This document shows positions 31,907 to 43,400 of a stretch of 64,000 nt of DNA, piece by piece. Position 1 is the first letter of the stretch. Every line of letters begins with the position of its first letter. This DNA is from Ceratobasidium sp. AG-K. Its lineage: Eukaryota; Basidiomycota; Agaricomycetes; Cantharellales; Ceratobasidiaceae. The position numbers and the translations under genes are program-made. The stretch is from positions 186,001-250,000 of the forward strand of contig JAWNGF010000014.1 in NCBI GenBank assembly GCA_037039685.1, read 5' to 3'. The notes under the pieces are model-generated. The model made no database searches. It saw only the letters and a list, made by a program, of their open reading frames with translations, and had not been told where the DNA came from.

Positions 31907-33496
31907 AATTTTTGTCAGCAACTAGATTTCTTCTGATATTCGATGTTGGTTGCTTAGGGTAGCGAAGGCAACAGCGAAATCTAATCCGAGGGTTGTGTAC
32001 GATATCACAACCAGGCTTGACAGTCGTAGTGAGCGAGGAGAGCAAGTTGGGTCGTTCACGCGTCCACCAGGCCAGGTAATTAGCGCCAGCACAAGTATCC
32101 GAGCCGGGTGTCTTGCCCCCAGTTCTAGAACTTGACCGGCGCTCGTGTTCGGGTCCCTGTTGATCATATCAGCCAAGAGGCCCAGACCAAAGTTCATTGA
32201 CTAGAATAGCGCAACTATCATGCGGCCGGATATCAGCCTGACTCCTATGCCCTGCGGCCGAGCCTCATCGATAACACTCCATTCAGATATGAACCGACGT
32301 CTGAAGGGGGGTTTCTACCCGATCTCGCCAACCAGTCCAAACAAGTAGCTTAGCATTGCGAGGGGCTTTTTACTGTGGCGGGCGTATGATTGCGCGTGGC
32401 GGGCTACACAGGCGAGTCGGGGCCCTTAACCTAACCACGCGTGCGAACCCATGTTTGAAACACGTGTTCCTAACGCCGATCCTTTACTCTTGAGCGCCTT
32501 CTCTGTGGCTGCGACGCGGATGAGTAATCCGCCAAAGATCTGTCCAATTCACACCCGCGTATTGCCACGTAGCGGAAGCGAAAATCAACTCATAGAAAAT
32601 ACCTACACCGCTGCCCCAATTGCCCGCATTTTTCTGAGTAGAGGCGCTGTTCCGGATTCCTACCGGGCGCGTGACCGAAATTTTCCTTGAGGGTCTTCTA
32701 GTTTCCAGCTTGGGGGTCATCAGGCTGGAATCAAGCTGGTGATAATATCAAATGAGGTTAGCACAGCAAATACTCAAGAGCAAAGCCGCCACACGGTTCG
32801 CGTTCGCGATATCCAGCATAGATAACAACGTTATTTGAGCAGCGTGGTGGAAGGCAGCTGAGATGAGTATTAGAAACCCTTGGAATGATTACGTAGAACA
32901 TACCTTGGGTATGAAAACTGGCCGCTAGAAATATTTGGCTCAAAGGCTATAGGTATGAACGGATGAATGTATCTCAAGGAAAATTGGCCAAGTGGTTATT
33001 GGCTCAGGATGACGCAACCATTACTCTAACGCTGCCCCGGTTCGATTCGTACCGGTGGTGCCGTTTTATGCGATTTTTTCGGCTCCACTCATAGGTTTTA
33101 CCAGCCGGAAAACAGCTGGGTGCCCGGTTTGTCGGAATCCTGATATGCGCGCTTTCTCCGGAATCCGAAATGATCACACGCGGGAAACCGGCTGGACCCC
33201 ACTCAAGCTGGAAACCAGGTGTCAAGGGGGCAGCGGTGTAGGCTGGACCTAGTGCTCACGTGTGCAAGTGTGGGTCGCCAGCATGCTTGAACCACGCGTG
33301 CAAACCGTTTTTTCCATCATCTCTCACGCATGTCAATCGCTTCGAGTACTTTGTGTAGCAAATATGTATTACTTTCGTGTCCTCGTTGTATCTCAATTAC
33401 GTCCTAGAATTCACTGATTGGAAGGTTCTGATCGCCAGCTCACCTCTCCCTCCCCACCACTGCTATCGGTACTCGTCTCGTCTACCAGGTTCTGCG
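31907..33496. other. intergenic with a tRNA-derived-looking segment
   Basis: No protein gene recognised. Contains paired Pol III-like A and B boxes (32,985-33,049). The remainder holds only chance frames and the promoter of the gene starting at 33,497. Confidence 0.4.
32985..33049 (+). other. SINE-like / tRNA-derived Pol III promoter boxes
   Basis: A box TGGCCAAGTGG (32985-32995) and B box GGTTCGATTCG (33039-33049), 43 bases apart, match tRNA internal promoter consensus closely. The segment does not fold as a full cloverleaf (no matching acceptor or anticodon stem), so a tRNA-derived SINE or old tRNA pseudogene is more likely than a working tRNA. Confidence 0.45.
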
Positions 33497-36400
33497 ATGC
33501 CGAAGGACAGCAAAAGTAATGAGCTGCGTGAGTATTTCTATAGTTCCGCTATATGCTGGCTGAAGCAGCTCGATTAGCGATAGAGTTTGTTGAGCGGAAG
33601 GGCAATAAGTTTGAATGTACTCTGTGTCTGGGAAACCGTGGTAACGTACTCGCAGCAATGACACACGCGAGATTATTGCTTCACCTTGAGAGTAAAGACC
33701 ATCAGAAGCGGGCCGCTCGCGAGAAAGCTCGAATCCGGCGGGAGAATGCACCTGTCCAGCCTTCGCCGATTGTATTGGTGGGTGAACTGCCGACACTTGC
33801 ATTCAAACCTGACACCCTTTTCAGGACCAGCAGTCGCGGTCTAGTTCAAGTCGGCCGCGATTAAGTATGGAGTCTGTTCAGCAACATCACACGTTTGTGC
33901 TAGGCGACTCCACTCCACAACACGATACCTCTCTCCTAGACGATATCCCTCCACCTCCGCCGCTTAAGCCTAACTCTCCACCCGACTACGATGTCGATGA
34001 TGTGGCGGAATCCCAAGAAGACCCCGAGGATGACCAGCATGTCGATGTCGACGATCTTGCTGATTTCTTAAATCTGGATCTCTTTATTCGTTCGGGTGAT
34101 TGGCTTGAGTCTCAAGAGAATCCTGGAGACAATCGCGAAGCAGGCATGGCCCGACAAAATCCAATAAACACACAGACAGCTGGCCTAAGCAGTAAGTCAT
34201 AGTTGAGTGCCCAACTGCGCGTATACTTACAGATGTGAACCAGATAAAAAAGAGCGATTTGATGCAATCAGAGAACAACTAATTATGGCGGACACTAATC
34301 CGTATGCGCCCTTCACAGATCGAGCCGTATGTGCATCCGTTTCAATATCTGACATATACCTTATTACCAAAACAGCACTGGATAACATATATGTTGTTCA
34401 ATTCGAGCACAATTCGGCTCTCACGCGGGGACCAAGAGTTAGTGCTTGAATGGGCTCGTGAGCTTGGAGCCCCATCCGTGCCCACACTCGGCTCTCTTGA
34501 AAAATGCCAGCAGCGGGTAACCAGCATTATGGGCGAATCCCCTCGTAGGTTTTCTAGTAGCACTGGCAATATCTATTATGTCCACTCAATAGCCGCAATT
34601 CTCAAACAGGTCAGGAAGTTTGATAGGTTGTATATTCGTGTGTTGTACTGATGTAATAAAAAGGATTTTGCCAACCCAGCCGTCCGGGAGCTGTTGGAGC
34701 TCTACCCGCGGGTCGATGACGAAGTTTCCGAAGTGTGGCACGGGGAGAAAATGTCGTGCATGCATAATCGCCACTTACTAACCCCCATGGCTTTGAACGG
34801 ACAGAAATCATACTTTGTGGACGAGATATGTGGCTTGTCGGATGGATCGCTCTTTATTCCTAGGATGTTTGTGCGGTGTAAAGGGGAATTATGGGCGCGG
34901 GGAAATAATCTGGTGCGGAAGTTGAGCGTGAGTGTATTATGATGTTATATTCACCATTGGTTATAATGTGAAGCTCTTCCGAACAAAGGAGCTGTGTGAA
35001 TCTACCGAGGAAGCCATGTACCCGCTGACTGATTTCAGCGAAACGTGGGCTGAGTTATTAGCACGTCATAGGGAAGGACTCCAGTACGTGTCTGGTTGGT
35101 CCCTTTCTTGGTAAAACTTTACATCGGGTGTAACTCAACCCATTTTACAGCTGATGGCGAGAAACTCAAGGCCGAGGCAAACCCTCTGCGGACCAAGGCC
35201 AATGGCCGAACAGTGTACTCCGTGCCCTTTATTGTATTCGTCGATGATGTTTCCGGAAATATAAGCAAACAGTGGAATAAGCACTGGTGTTGCTACACAT
35301 CGAACGCCTGCTTGCCATGCGAGCATCTGAACCGGAAGTCCAACATACGGTTTATGTCGACCACTCAGCACGCTGCGCCACTCGAGATGCTCGAGGGTGT
35401 ATGCACCGGTTTTGAGTGAGTAACTGTTAAATATATGCATGTGGTAACTTATCTTCTTGTGCAGCGAGAGCTTTGACGATCTTGTTCCTGTATGGGATGC
35501 TCAGGCAAAACAGGAGGTTCTTGTTCGCCCGTTCGTTTTGTTCCTGGCTGGTGACAACCCCATGCAAGCCGAAGAGTGTAGCTCAACGGGAACCCGCTCG
35601 AATTATCCATGTCGTACTTGCAAAGTTGGCAGCAGTCGACAGTTCAAGGCTACAGAGGCTGGGTTTTCAAATTTGTTCAATGTATGCGCTCTGTTCTTGT
35701 CCGTTTTAACTTTGCTGATACAGGTTGTAGCCTGGTGAATTTCGGACACCCGATGAAACAAAAGAACAGGTCCACAAGCAGTATGAGATTGCATTAACCG
35801 CGACTAATGCAGACGATCTATCAAATGCGCAGCGAACAACGGGTGTCAAAGATGCAATTGCACAACCAGTTTTACAGCATATCATCAAGCGGCGACAGGT
35901 GTTACAGAAAACTACCCAGTTATCAATGCCAGAAATCTCAGTGCGACTTCGTAAAGAGATGGAGTCAAAAGGGGTCTTGTTTAGGATGAACCCGCTTTTG
36001 CTGCACCGGGGTAAGTTTCCCCTTTGGAATGGATTTCGGATACTTTAACCTCCGTTCCAGGCCTCAATGTCCATATTGACACGCCAACCGAGATTCTTCA
36101 CACAGTCTTGCTTGGTATTGTAAAGTACCTGTGGGTGGAGCTTGTGCAGGCATTGGACAAAAACAAATACTTCGACTTATTTGCGTCACGCCTGCGATCC
36201 GTTGACATTCGTGGGTTAAACTTTGGGGGGCCCGTGCCTGCATACATCACAACCAATCGTGGCAGTTTGAATGGTAAACATTTCAAGATCCTTGCACAAA
36301 TCGTCCCCTTCTGCCTGCACGGTTTAGTCCAGCCATTGGTCATCAATGCGTGGTATATCATGGGGCGCCTTGCACAACTTGCTTGGCAGCCGGTCATCAA

Positions 36401-37976
36401 AGATGTGGACGCATATACAGTGCATTTCCAAATGCTTTCTGATTGCATGTGCTAATCCCCTGACCAGGCTACTCTCGAAGCAATAATTGCGGAGTTTTTG
36501 CATATCCTGACCCAGCTGTCACCTCGCCTCATCCTTGACAAAGCTAAAGCGCACTTCCTTGTCCACATGCCATTTTTTGTCCAACGTTTTGGGCCACTAC
36601 TTGGCCCAGACACTGAGCGTTACGAATCGTTTAATGGTACCTTCCACAAATGCTCTGTTTTCAGCAATCGACATGCTCCAAGCCTTGATATCCTCACCAA
36701 GTTCATGGAATTCGATCGTGCCAAGCATATATGTGCTGGAGGGTGGTGGTACGACAATAGAAACCATTCGTATTGACAGGCTGGCAAAGCTTTGATTGCC
36801 GCAGCCAAGTCAAGCAAGCTTATTCGGAAGCTTACGGGTTTGTACCAGGCAAAAGCGGCAACTCTAGGTAAGTTAACTTACACTTTCACCGCTGTCAATA
36901 TTGCTTTAACTCTGTGGAACTATTCACAATAGGTTCAGTTGTTGTCTGTAGAGGTACTCCAAAGATTTCTTGGGAAGAATTGGTCTCCGCCAACGTAGCA
37001 CACCTGCACCCCCTCAAAAACTGCATGATGTTTGTCCCTGCACACTCAGCAACTACAAAGGGTGGAGATACAGTCCAAAAGGACTCGGTTGTTGCATTTC
37101 AAGCATCCAACAATGTACGCCCAAGCACTTGTGATCACCGATTGAGGCTAATAACTCAGGGTTTCCAGTCAAGCTCACATGTTTCCCTTGGCTGCATTCA
37201 TTCCATATGCGTACCTGTGGGTGCGCCAAACCCATATGCTGTGTTTCATGTGTTTTGCTGGCTTGAGGAGCACGACCCAATTACACACATGCCGGTTGTT
37301 GAGATAACATCAATCATTGATGTTATTCCAGTCACTGTAAGTCGTATTTCCACTGCACTGTTTTTGATTTTACTCAACAAACCAGGACTTGGTTGCTGAG
37401 GCAAATATCCAACACCACTGCTCCGCATTTGGTTGCCCAAATACTGGCTCTGTAGCCATACGACAAGAACGGGAGCAGTCTGGCGTCATGCAGTTGGTCA
37501 CTCAACACTTAGATGCAACTCGTTTCATTGCAAACGTACTGGGCATCCACAACTTGAATCTTACCAATGCATTATTTGAAGGTAGATTTGATATGTATCA
37601 TCTGATACTTTCCCCAGCAAAATTTACCAAGATGCAAAACACAGCAGCAGCCCATATGCGAGAAACTCAAGCTACGTTTCAGGCAACTCAGACAGAGGAT
37701 ACTGGCGATGGCAATGCTGTACACGAGGCCCATCAAAACTATGAAGCGGAGCAGGTTTGTGGACAGGGAAGGAGAAGGGGAAGGGGACAGGGACAGGGAC
37801 AGGGAAGGGGACAGGGACGGGGAACAGGACATGGACAGGGGAAAGGGCCAGGACGTGGTCAAGGAAAAGGACCTGGACAAGAAAAGCAGGAAGAAATGCC
37901 ACTTCTCAAGCTGGATAGCGAGCAGCAAGTTGACTCACACATGTTGGGGATGGGCCAGGAGTGTGAAGATGCTAAC
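33497..37976 (+). CDS. large transposon-like protein (Agaricomycete ILHTVLLGIVKY family), 5' part
   Basis: Many-exon plus-strand gene from the ATG at 33,497. It starts with a short exon, then a C2H2-like finger (FECTLCLGNRG...HLESKDHQKR) and an acidic/Pro region. The core follows: VREYLLELYP-like and WHGEKM segments, FIVFVDDVSGNISKQWNKH, GDNPMQAEECSSTG, YPCRTCKVG, PTEILHTVLLGIVKYLW, AKAHFLVHMPFFVQRFGPLL and TERYESFNGTFHKCSVFSNR. I know this series from unannotated Agaricomycete proteins; it resembles CACTA-type transposases in layout, which is an inference. A Gly/Gln/Arg-rich run follows at 37,758-37,880. One splice near 35,090-35,150 did not fit phase. The gypsy element interrupts the frame at 37,976. 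Confidence 0.65.
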
Positions 37977-38433
37977 TGTCGTGAGCCAGCTCACTCCATT
38001 GGACTCGACTATTGTCTCGCCCGCCTGTTCCTCTCTTTTGTGTTGTGTTCCGTTTCCGTCTGCCGCGTTGCCACCTTCTTGTGGTTATTCTGTTACATTG
38101 TGTAACGCGGCTGTGCTTTGTACGAGTCATGTCTGTTCATACAGCATGACTCACATGGACACTCCTGACTGGTTGACTGCTATGACTCATGTGGCTACGC
38201 TTTGTATGACTCGGCCGCTTCTGGAATATATATAGAGGACCAACAAGCCTGGTAACCCCAGCTTGTTTTGTCTCGTCAAAACATCCCCTCTGAGTGACAC
38301 TTAGAACCACCCCTACCCTCAAGAGCCTACAGACGCTTAAGTGTGTTGCGGTTCAAAAGGTCACTTAGGTCTTAGTGCCGTCCACTCCCCCATCGCGGCT
38401 TGTCCCATAGCCACCAAGAAGAAGCTTACGACA
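37977..38433 (+). repeat. gypsy 5' LTR
   Basis: 457 bases. TATA box AATATATATAGA at about 38,225-38,236. The predicted transcript start lies about 30 bases downstream, at the AGCTTGTTTTGT segment (38,260-38,271) complementary to the PBS. Confidence 0.95.
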
Positions 38434-38435
38434 TT

Positions 38436-38447
38436 ACAAAACAAGCT
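38436..38447 (+). other. gypsy primer-binding site, self-priming type
   Basis: ACAAAACAAGCT lies two bases after the 5' LTR and is the perfect reverse complement of 38,260-38,271, the likely 5' end of the element's own RNA. I see no tRNA 3'-end complement (TGG...) here. Tf1/sushi-type elements prime this way. Confidence 0.72.
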
Positions 38448-38455
38448 TAACAAAC

Positions 38456-40456
38456 ATGTCTATTCAAGAAGATGGAGGGTCACGTCCCTCATCCGTTATA
38501 TCAACAAGAAGAGGACCCAGTCGGGCAGCAAGGCCCACAGGATCACTAAACGAACAAGATATCGCACAAACTCAAGCGGGAGGACCCGCCCGATCACGCC
38601 CCCAAAGTCAAACATCGATGCCGGGAGCTTTCGGCATTCCTGACATGACAACGGTACAAGAGGAAGAACCCACTATCACAAATAGAGAACCAGGAGATCT
38701 CACGAATGACCCCACTCCGGCTGTAATTCGTATTCCAACTGCAACTCCAGGGCCATCACGTCCCTTGTGGCCGTTAGGAACTAGAAGCCAGTACTTCTCC
38801 CCCCAACCCGAACCTCATGGGGGTGTATCGCTTGTCCCCATTAGACCTCCTCCTACACCACACATTCCCAATGTCCCTACAGTTCCTCAAATTGGAGGAA
38901 CCATCACCAACGCGGGGCCAATTCCAGTGGCTTCCCAGCCAGTCACACCGGCTATTCCAGCACCACCATACATCCCACAAGGTTACTCCGGACAATCAGC
39001 CCCGGTGCAACAAAGCGCCGGTAACCCAGGAAGCTCAAGTTCTAGTTCCAGCTCCAACGGAAGGACTGTAATTAGCAATTTAGATGACTTAGACGACCTT
39101 CTAGAAGGAAGACACAACGCTACCATTAGGATTATAGACGGAATGAGAGTCACTATAGATCGAAGGCTTAGTGGTCTAGAACAAGCCACACAAGTTCTAG
39201 CGAACAACCAACAAATCTTTAACGACTCCATCAATACCCTACAAGGAACCTTAACGGACATCCTGAACTCGGCAAGAAATGGCGAACATAATTCCTTCCT
39301 AGTCGGACAAGACGTAACCCGCCTCCGAAACGAAGTTACCAACACCCAAGGACTAGTGAATAACGTACGCGAGGAACTCAACACTACCAGACAAGGGCAA
39401 CTCGAATGGAATGAGGCAGTAACACAAGGACTAGAAACCTTACGACAGGAGGGAGCCTCCTTCACTACCAAAATCACGGAAGTTCAGGAAACCATCAACA
39501 ACATGCGGGAAGAAATGGATGAAGCATCCTTGCATGGGATCCCCTCTAGGCGATCAAATTCTCCACCCCATCCAGATGCGGAATCTACCAGGATCGACGA
39601 ATTAGAATTAAGAATCCAACGGCTGACTGAAAACCCAAACACCGGTAGTGGACCACGTCGTCCTAAAGTGACTCGTCCAGAAGCCTTTGACGGAAAGAAA
39701 GGGGAAGGTGCCGAAATGTTCATCACACAAATGGAAAGCTACTTTTTACGCCTAGGCGACCAATACACTTCCAGCGAGGAAAGGATCCGCGAAGCCCTAG
39801 CAAACTTCAAATCCGAGAACAAAGCTGCCACTCACTGGGCACAAGTACTCTTACGATCGCTCAACCAAAGGGAAAATAACCAAAACCTTACCTCATGGGG
39901 AAGTTTCAAGGCTCACTTCATGGAACAATTCAGCGACCCCAACAAGAAAGCTAAAGCCGAATCGGATATCCGGAAATGCAAACAGAACAACTCTGTAGCA
40001 AACTATGCTTCGGAATTCCGATACCTTCTGGTAGACATAAATTGGGGACAGGAAGCGCTGATCAACCAATTCAAGGAAGGGCTGAAGCCTGAAGTGAAAA
40101 CTGAACTAGCTCGTTTCGAGCTAACCCTGATCAATGAAGATGGGACAGAACGAGAACTTTCCCTCGACCGGTGGATCTCAATCGCAATCTCTATTGACCA
40201 GAAATTGCAACAAATCAAGACCTTGACAGGGAAGAAGGCAGCCCAGCCAACCACTAGCGGACAATCCTCTACAAAGCGGCTGCCTGACGAAGTATACAAA
40301 GCAAGGATAACAACCAACCGCTGCCTAAAGTGCGGACAGGAAGGACACCGTTCATTCAAATGCCCGTCCAAGGAATGGATAACGACGGAACCTAGCGTCA
40401 AAGGAAGGGAAGCAACAATTACGGAAGACTCGGGAAAAGAAGGGGTCTCCCTCTAA
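38456..40456 (+). CDS. gypsy Gag
   Basis: 666 residues. Long Pro/Ser/Thr-rich N-terminus, coiled-coil centre (VNNVREELNTTRQGQ region), a retrotransposon gag domain (about residues 400-530, including FKAHFMEQFSDPN) and a CCHC knuckle CLKCGQEGHRSFKC near 622-635. Ends in TAA at 40,454-40,456. A GGGAAAA heptamer lies 15 bases upstream of the stop. Confidence 0.93.
   Translation: MSIQEDGGSRPSSVISTRRGPSRAARPTGSLNEQDIAQTQAGGPARSRPQSQTSMPGAFGIPDMTTVQEEEPTITNREPGDLTNDPTPAVIRIPTATPGPSRPLWPLGTRSQYFSPQPEPHGGVSLVPIRPPPTPHIPNVPTVPQIGGTITNAGPIPVASQPVTPAIPAPPYIPQGYSGQSAPVQQSAGNPGSSSSSSSSNGRTVISNLDDLDDLLEGRHNATIRIIDGMRVTIDRRLSGLEQATQVLANNQQIFNDSINTLQGTLTDILNSARNGEHNSFLVGQDVTRLRNEVTNTQGLVNNVREELNTTRQGQLEWNEAVTQGLETLRQEGASFTTKITEVQETINNMREEMDEASLHGIPSRRSNSPPHPDAESTRIDELELRIQRLTENPNTGSGPRRPKVTRPEAFDGKKGEGAEMFITQMESYFLRLGDQYTSSEERIREALANFKSENKAATHWAQVLLRSLNQRENNQNLTSWGSFKAHFMEQFSDPNKKAKAESDIRKCKQNNSVANYASEFRYLLVDINWGQEALINQFKEGLKPEVKTELARFELTLINEDGTERELSLDRWISIAISIDQKLQQIKTLTGKKAAQPTTSGQSSTKRLPDEVYKARITTNRCLKCGQEGHRSFKCPSKEWITTEPSVKGREATITEDSGKEGVSL
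40432..40438 (+). promoter_or_regulatory. -1 programmed frameshift slippery site
   Basis: G GGA AAA in the gag frame fits X XXY YYZ. Slipping back one base gives AAA AGA AGG GGT CTC CCT CTA ACT GTG, which is open and continues as pol. The gag stop is only 15 bases downstream. Confidence 0.7.
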
Positions 40457-40458
40457 CT

Positions 40459-43400
40459 GTGTGTGGAGAGACCAAGAAACCGGCAACGGAAACCATGTAC
40501 TTTAGAGCGACAAATGAATCCACCATTGTTTACGCGAACGTTGCCGGAATCACAGAACCTATAGCAACCCTCATCGATTCTGGAGCATCAAAGAACTTCC
40601 TGGACATTTCGTGGGCTCGATCCAACAACATTCCACTCATAGAACTCTCCACTCCTAGAAGAGTAATTGGAATCCAGGGGAAAGAACTCTCTCACCAAAT
40701 ACGTTTCAAAGCAAAGATGGAACTAGAAGTAGAGGGAAGAACTTTCAAACAAGTCTTCTTCGCAATGCCTACTGGAGAAACTAAACTTATCCTCGGACTG
40801 GAATGGTTAGAAGAATCAAACCCTGTCATCGATTGGAAAACAAAGCACATATCATGGCGAACAGAAGCCATTCAAGCAAGGACGGCCTCAATAGATGACC
40901 TGCCCGAAGAATTCAAGGAATTTGCCGACGTCTTCAGCGAAGAAAAATTCAAGAGAATCCCTGATCATTGCCCATACGACTGCGCCATCGACTTCAAGGA
41001 AGGAGCTGAACTCCCGAAACCAGCCAGACCTATCCCACTCTCTCCGGCAGAGTCAATTGCACTGAGAGAATACTTGGATGAAGAAATCGCAGCAGGGAAA
41101 ATCCGACCAAGCAAATCACCCATTGCATCACCTTGCTTCTTTGTCAAAAAGGCGATCGACCCCAAAAATCCAGGGGCAGTTCGCCAACTACGACTTGTTC
41201 AAGATCTCAGAGGAGTAAACGCCATTACGAAGGACGACAGATTCCCAATGCCCCTGATGGAAGACCTCTTGGATAAAATCAAGGACGCAAAAATTTTCTC
41301 CAAAATCGATTTGCGAATGGGTTTCAACAATATCAGAATCAGGGAAGGAGACGAATGGAAAACAGCTTTCAGAACAAAAGAAGGACTATTCGAATACGTC
41401 GTCATGCCGTTTGGACTAAAAAACGCGCCCGCCATATTCCAAAGATATATGAATCACATCTTCCATGATCTCATCGACGTATGTGTCATAGTATACATCG
41501 ACGACATCCTGGTCTTCTCTAAAGACAGAAGTCAACATACTGTGGATGTCAGGAAGGTGCTAAAAATCTTGCTGGAAGAAAATCTATTCGCAAAGCTTCC
41601 AAAATGCGAATTCTTTGTCACCAAATTGACATATACTGGACTTGGAATCAGCGATTCAGGCATCTCAATGGAGGAAGAAAAAGTCAAGGCAATAAAGGAA
41701 TGGAAGGAACCAAGAACGGTCAAACAAGTTCAGGCGTTCCTAGGATTCGCAAATTTCTACAGAAGATTTGTTCCGAATTTCAGCCGTTTAGCAAAGCCCC
41801 TGACAACCTTAACAAGAAAGGAGAACAAGTGGGAATGGGGAAACGATCAACAGGAAGCTTTTGAGGCTCTAAAAACAGAAATCAGCAAAGAGCCTACTCT
41901 ACGCCATCCAAACCCTGACAAACCTTTTTTTTTGGAAACGGATGCAAGTGGAGTAGCAATGGGAGCAATCTTGTCGCAAAGACAAGACGATGGCTACTTA
42001 CACCCTATTGCTTTTCTTTCAAAATCTTTCAACGAGGCTCAACTCAACTACGACGTCCACGATAAAGAACTTATGGCTATCATAGAATCTTTAACACATT
42101 GGAGGCTATACCTCGAAGGAACAAAAGACCCTATCACTATCTACACCGATCATAGGAACCTACAATTCTGGAAGGAAGCAAGAACGTTCAACCGTCGACA
42201 CGCAAGATGGCACCAATTGCTTGCTTCCTATAACTTTGACATCATTTATTGCCCTGGAATCCTGTCATCAAAACCGGACCTGTTGTCAAGACGGTCAGAC
42301 CATGAAGATATCCCGACGCCTGAACAAGTTATGATATCTGTTGAAAGGTTCAAGGGATTTATGGGACAGGTTGACACAAACATCATAGAAACTATCAAGG
42401 AGGCTCAGGAAACAGATGAAGGATTGACACAAATCAAAGAAATCTGCATGTCAAAGGAAACGTTACCAAAAACCCTACAACACAGCGCAAAAGATTATGA
42501 TTTCAAGGAGGGACTATTATGGTTCAAAGGAAGGATCTACGTACCAGAGGATAAGGAATCCAGACTGGCCATCATGCGAGTGCATCACGACTCAAAAATC
42601 GCAGGACATCAAGGACAAGCTAGAACACTGGAGCTAGTATCAAGAAGGTACTTCTGGCCAGGGATGAAGCAAAGCATAAACAGATACGTGGAGTCCTGCG
42701 AGACCTGCCAGCGGACAAAGGGATCAAAGTCAATAATCCCGACCAAGCCTCTGGAGATTCCAAAAGGACCGTGGGAAGACATAGCATTCGACTTCGTGGT
42801 GAAGTTACCAAAATCCAGAGGATCAGATAGCATCTTAGTAGTGGTGGACCGATTCTCAAGAATGGCGCATTTCATACCTTGCAAAGAATCTCACACGGCA
42901 AGCGACCTTGCAAATCTTTTCATCACAAATGTTTGGAAACTGCACGGTTTCCCAAAGAGCACAATCTCAGACCGAGGGACTACTTTCAATTCCAAACTTA
43001 TGAAAGCCATTTACGAGAAAATTGGAACTAGCCCAGGTTTCAGTACTGCCTACCACCCCCAAACAGATGGAATAACGGAGAGAATCAATCAATGGATGGA
43101 AGGCTGGCTACGATCGTTCGTCAACTACCGACAGGATGATTGGGCGGACTTATTACCGATTGTGGAGTTCAGCTATAATCTACAGAAGCATCGCGTAACA
43201 GGTAATTCCCCTTTCGAAATTGTCTACGGAAGGGAACCACTGTGGAACGTCTCAGCGGAAGAATCAGCGGTCCCGGAAGCAAACAACATCACAGGAAGAT
43301 GGCGTAAAATCCACGACGAAGCAATCGCATCCATGGAAACCCAAAGACTCCCAGAAGAAGAGCCAAAGAGCAAGTACCAAGAAGGAGATCTAGTATGGCT

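Noticed and set aside
32985..33060. Possible functional tRNA gene
   Set aside because: A and B boxes match, but no seven-base acceptor stem or five-base anticodon stem can be formed, and the T-arm loop would be nine bases.
37758..37880. Gly/Gln/Arg run as a separate minisatellite or CRISPR-like array
   Set aside because: It is an irregular purine-rich coding low-complexity stretch in frame with the surrounding exon, without spacers.
37708..38235. 175-codon plus-strand frame running into the gypsy LTR
   Set aside because: Alternate frame of the Gly/Gln/Arg repeat of the host gene and then LTR sequence; not a separate gene.
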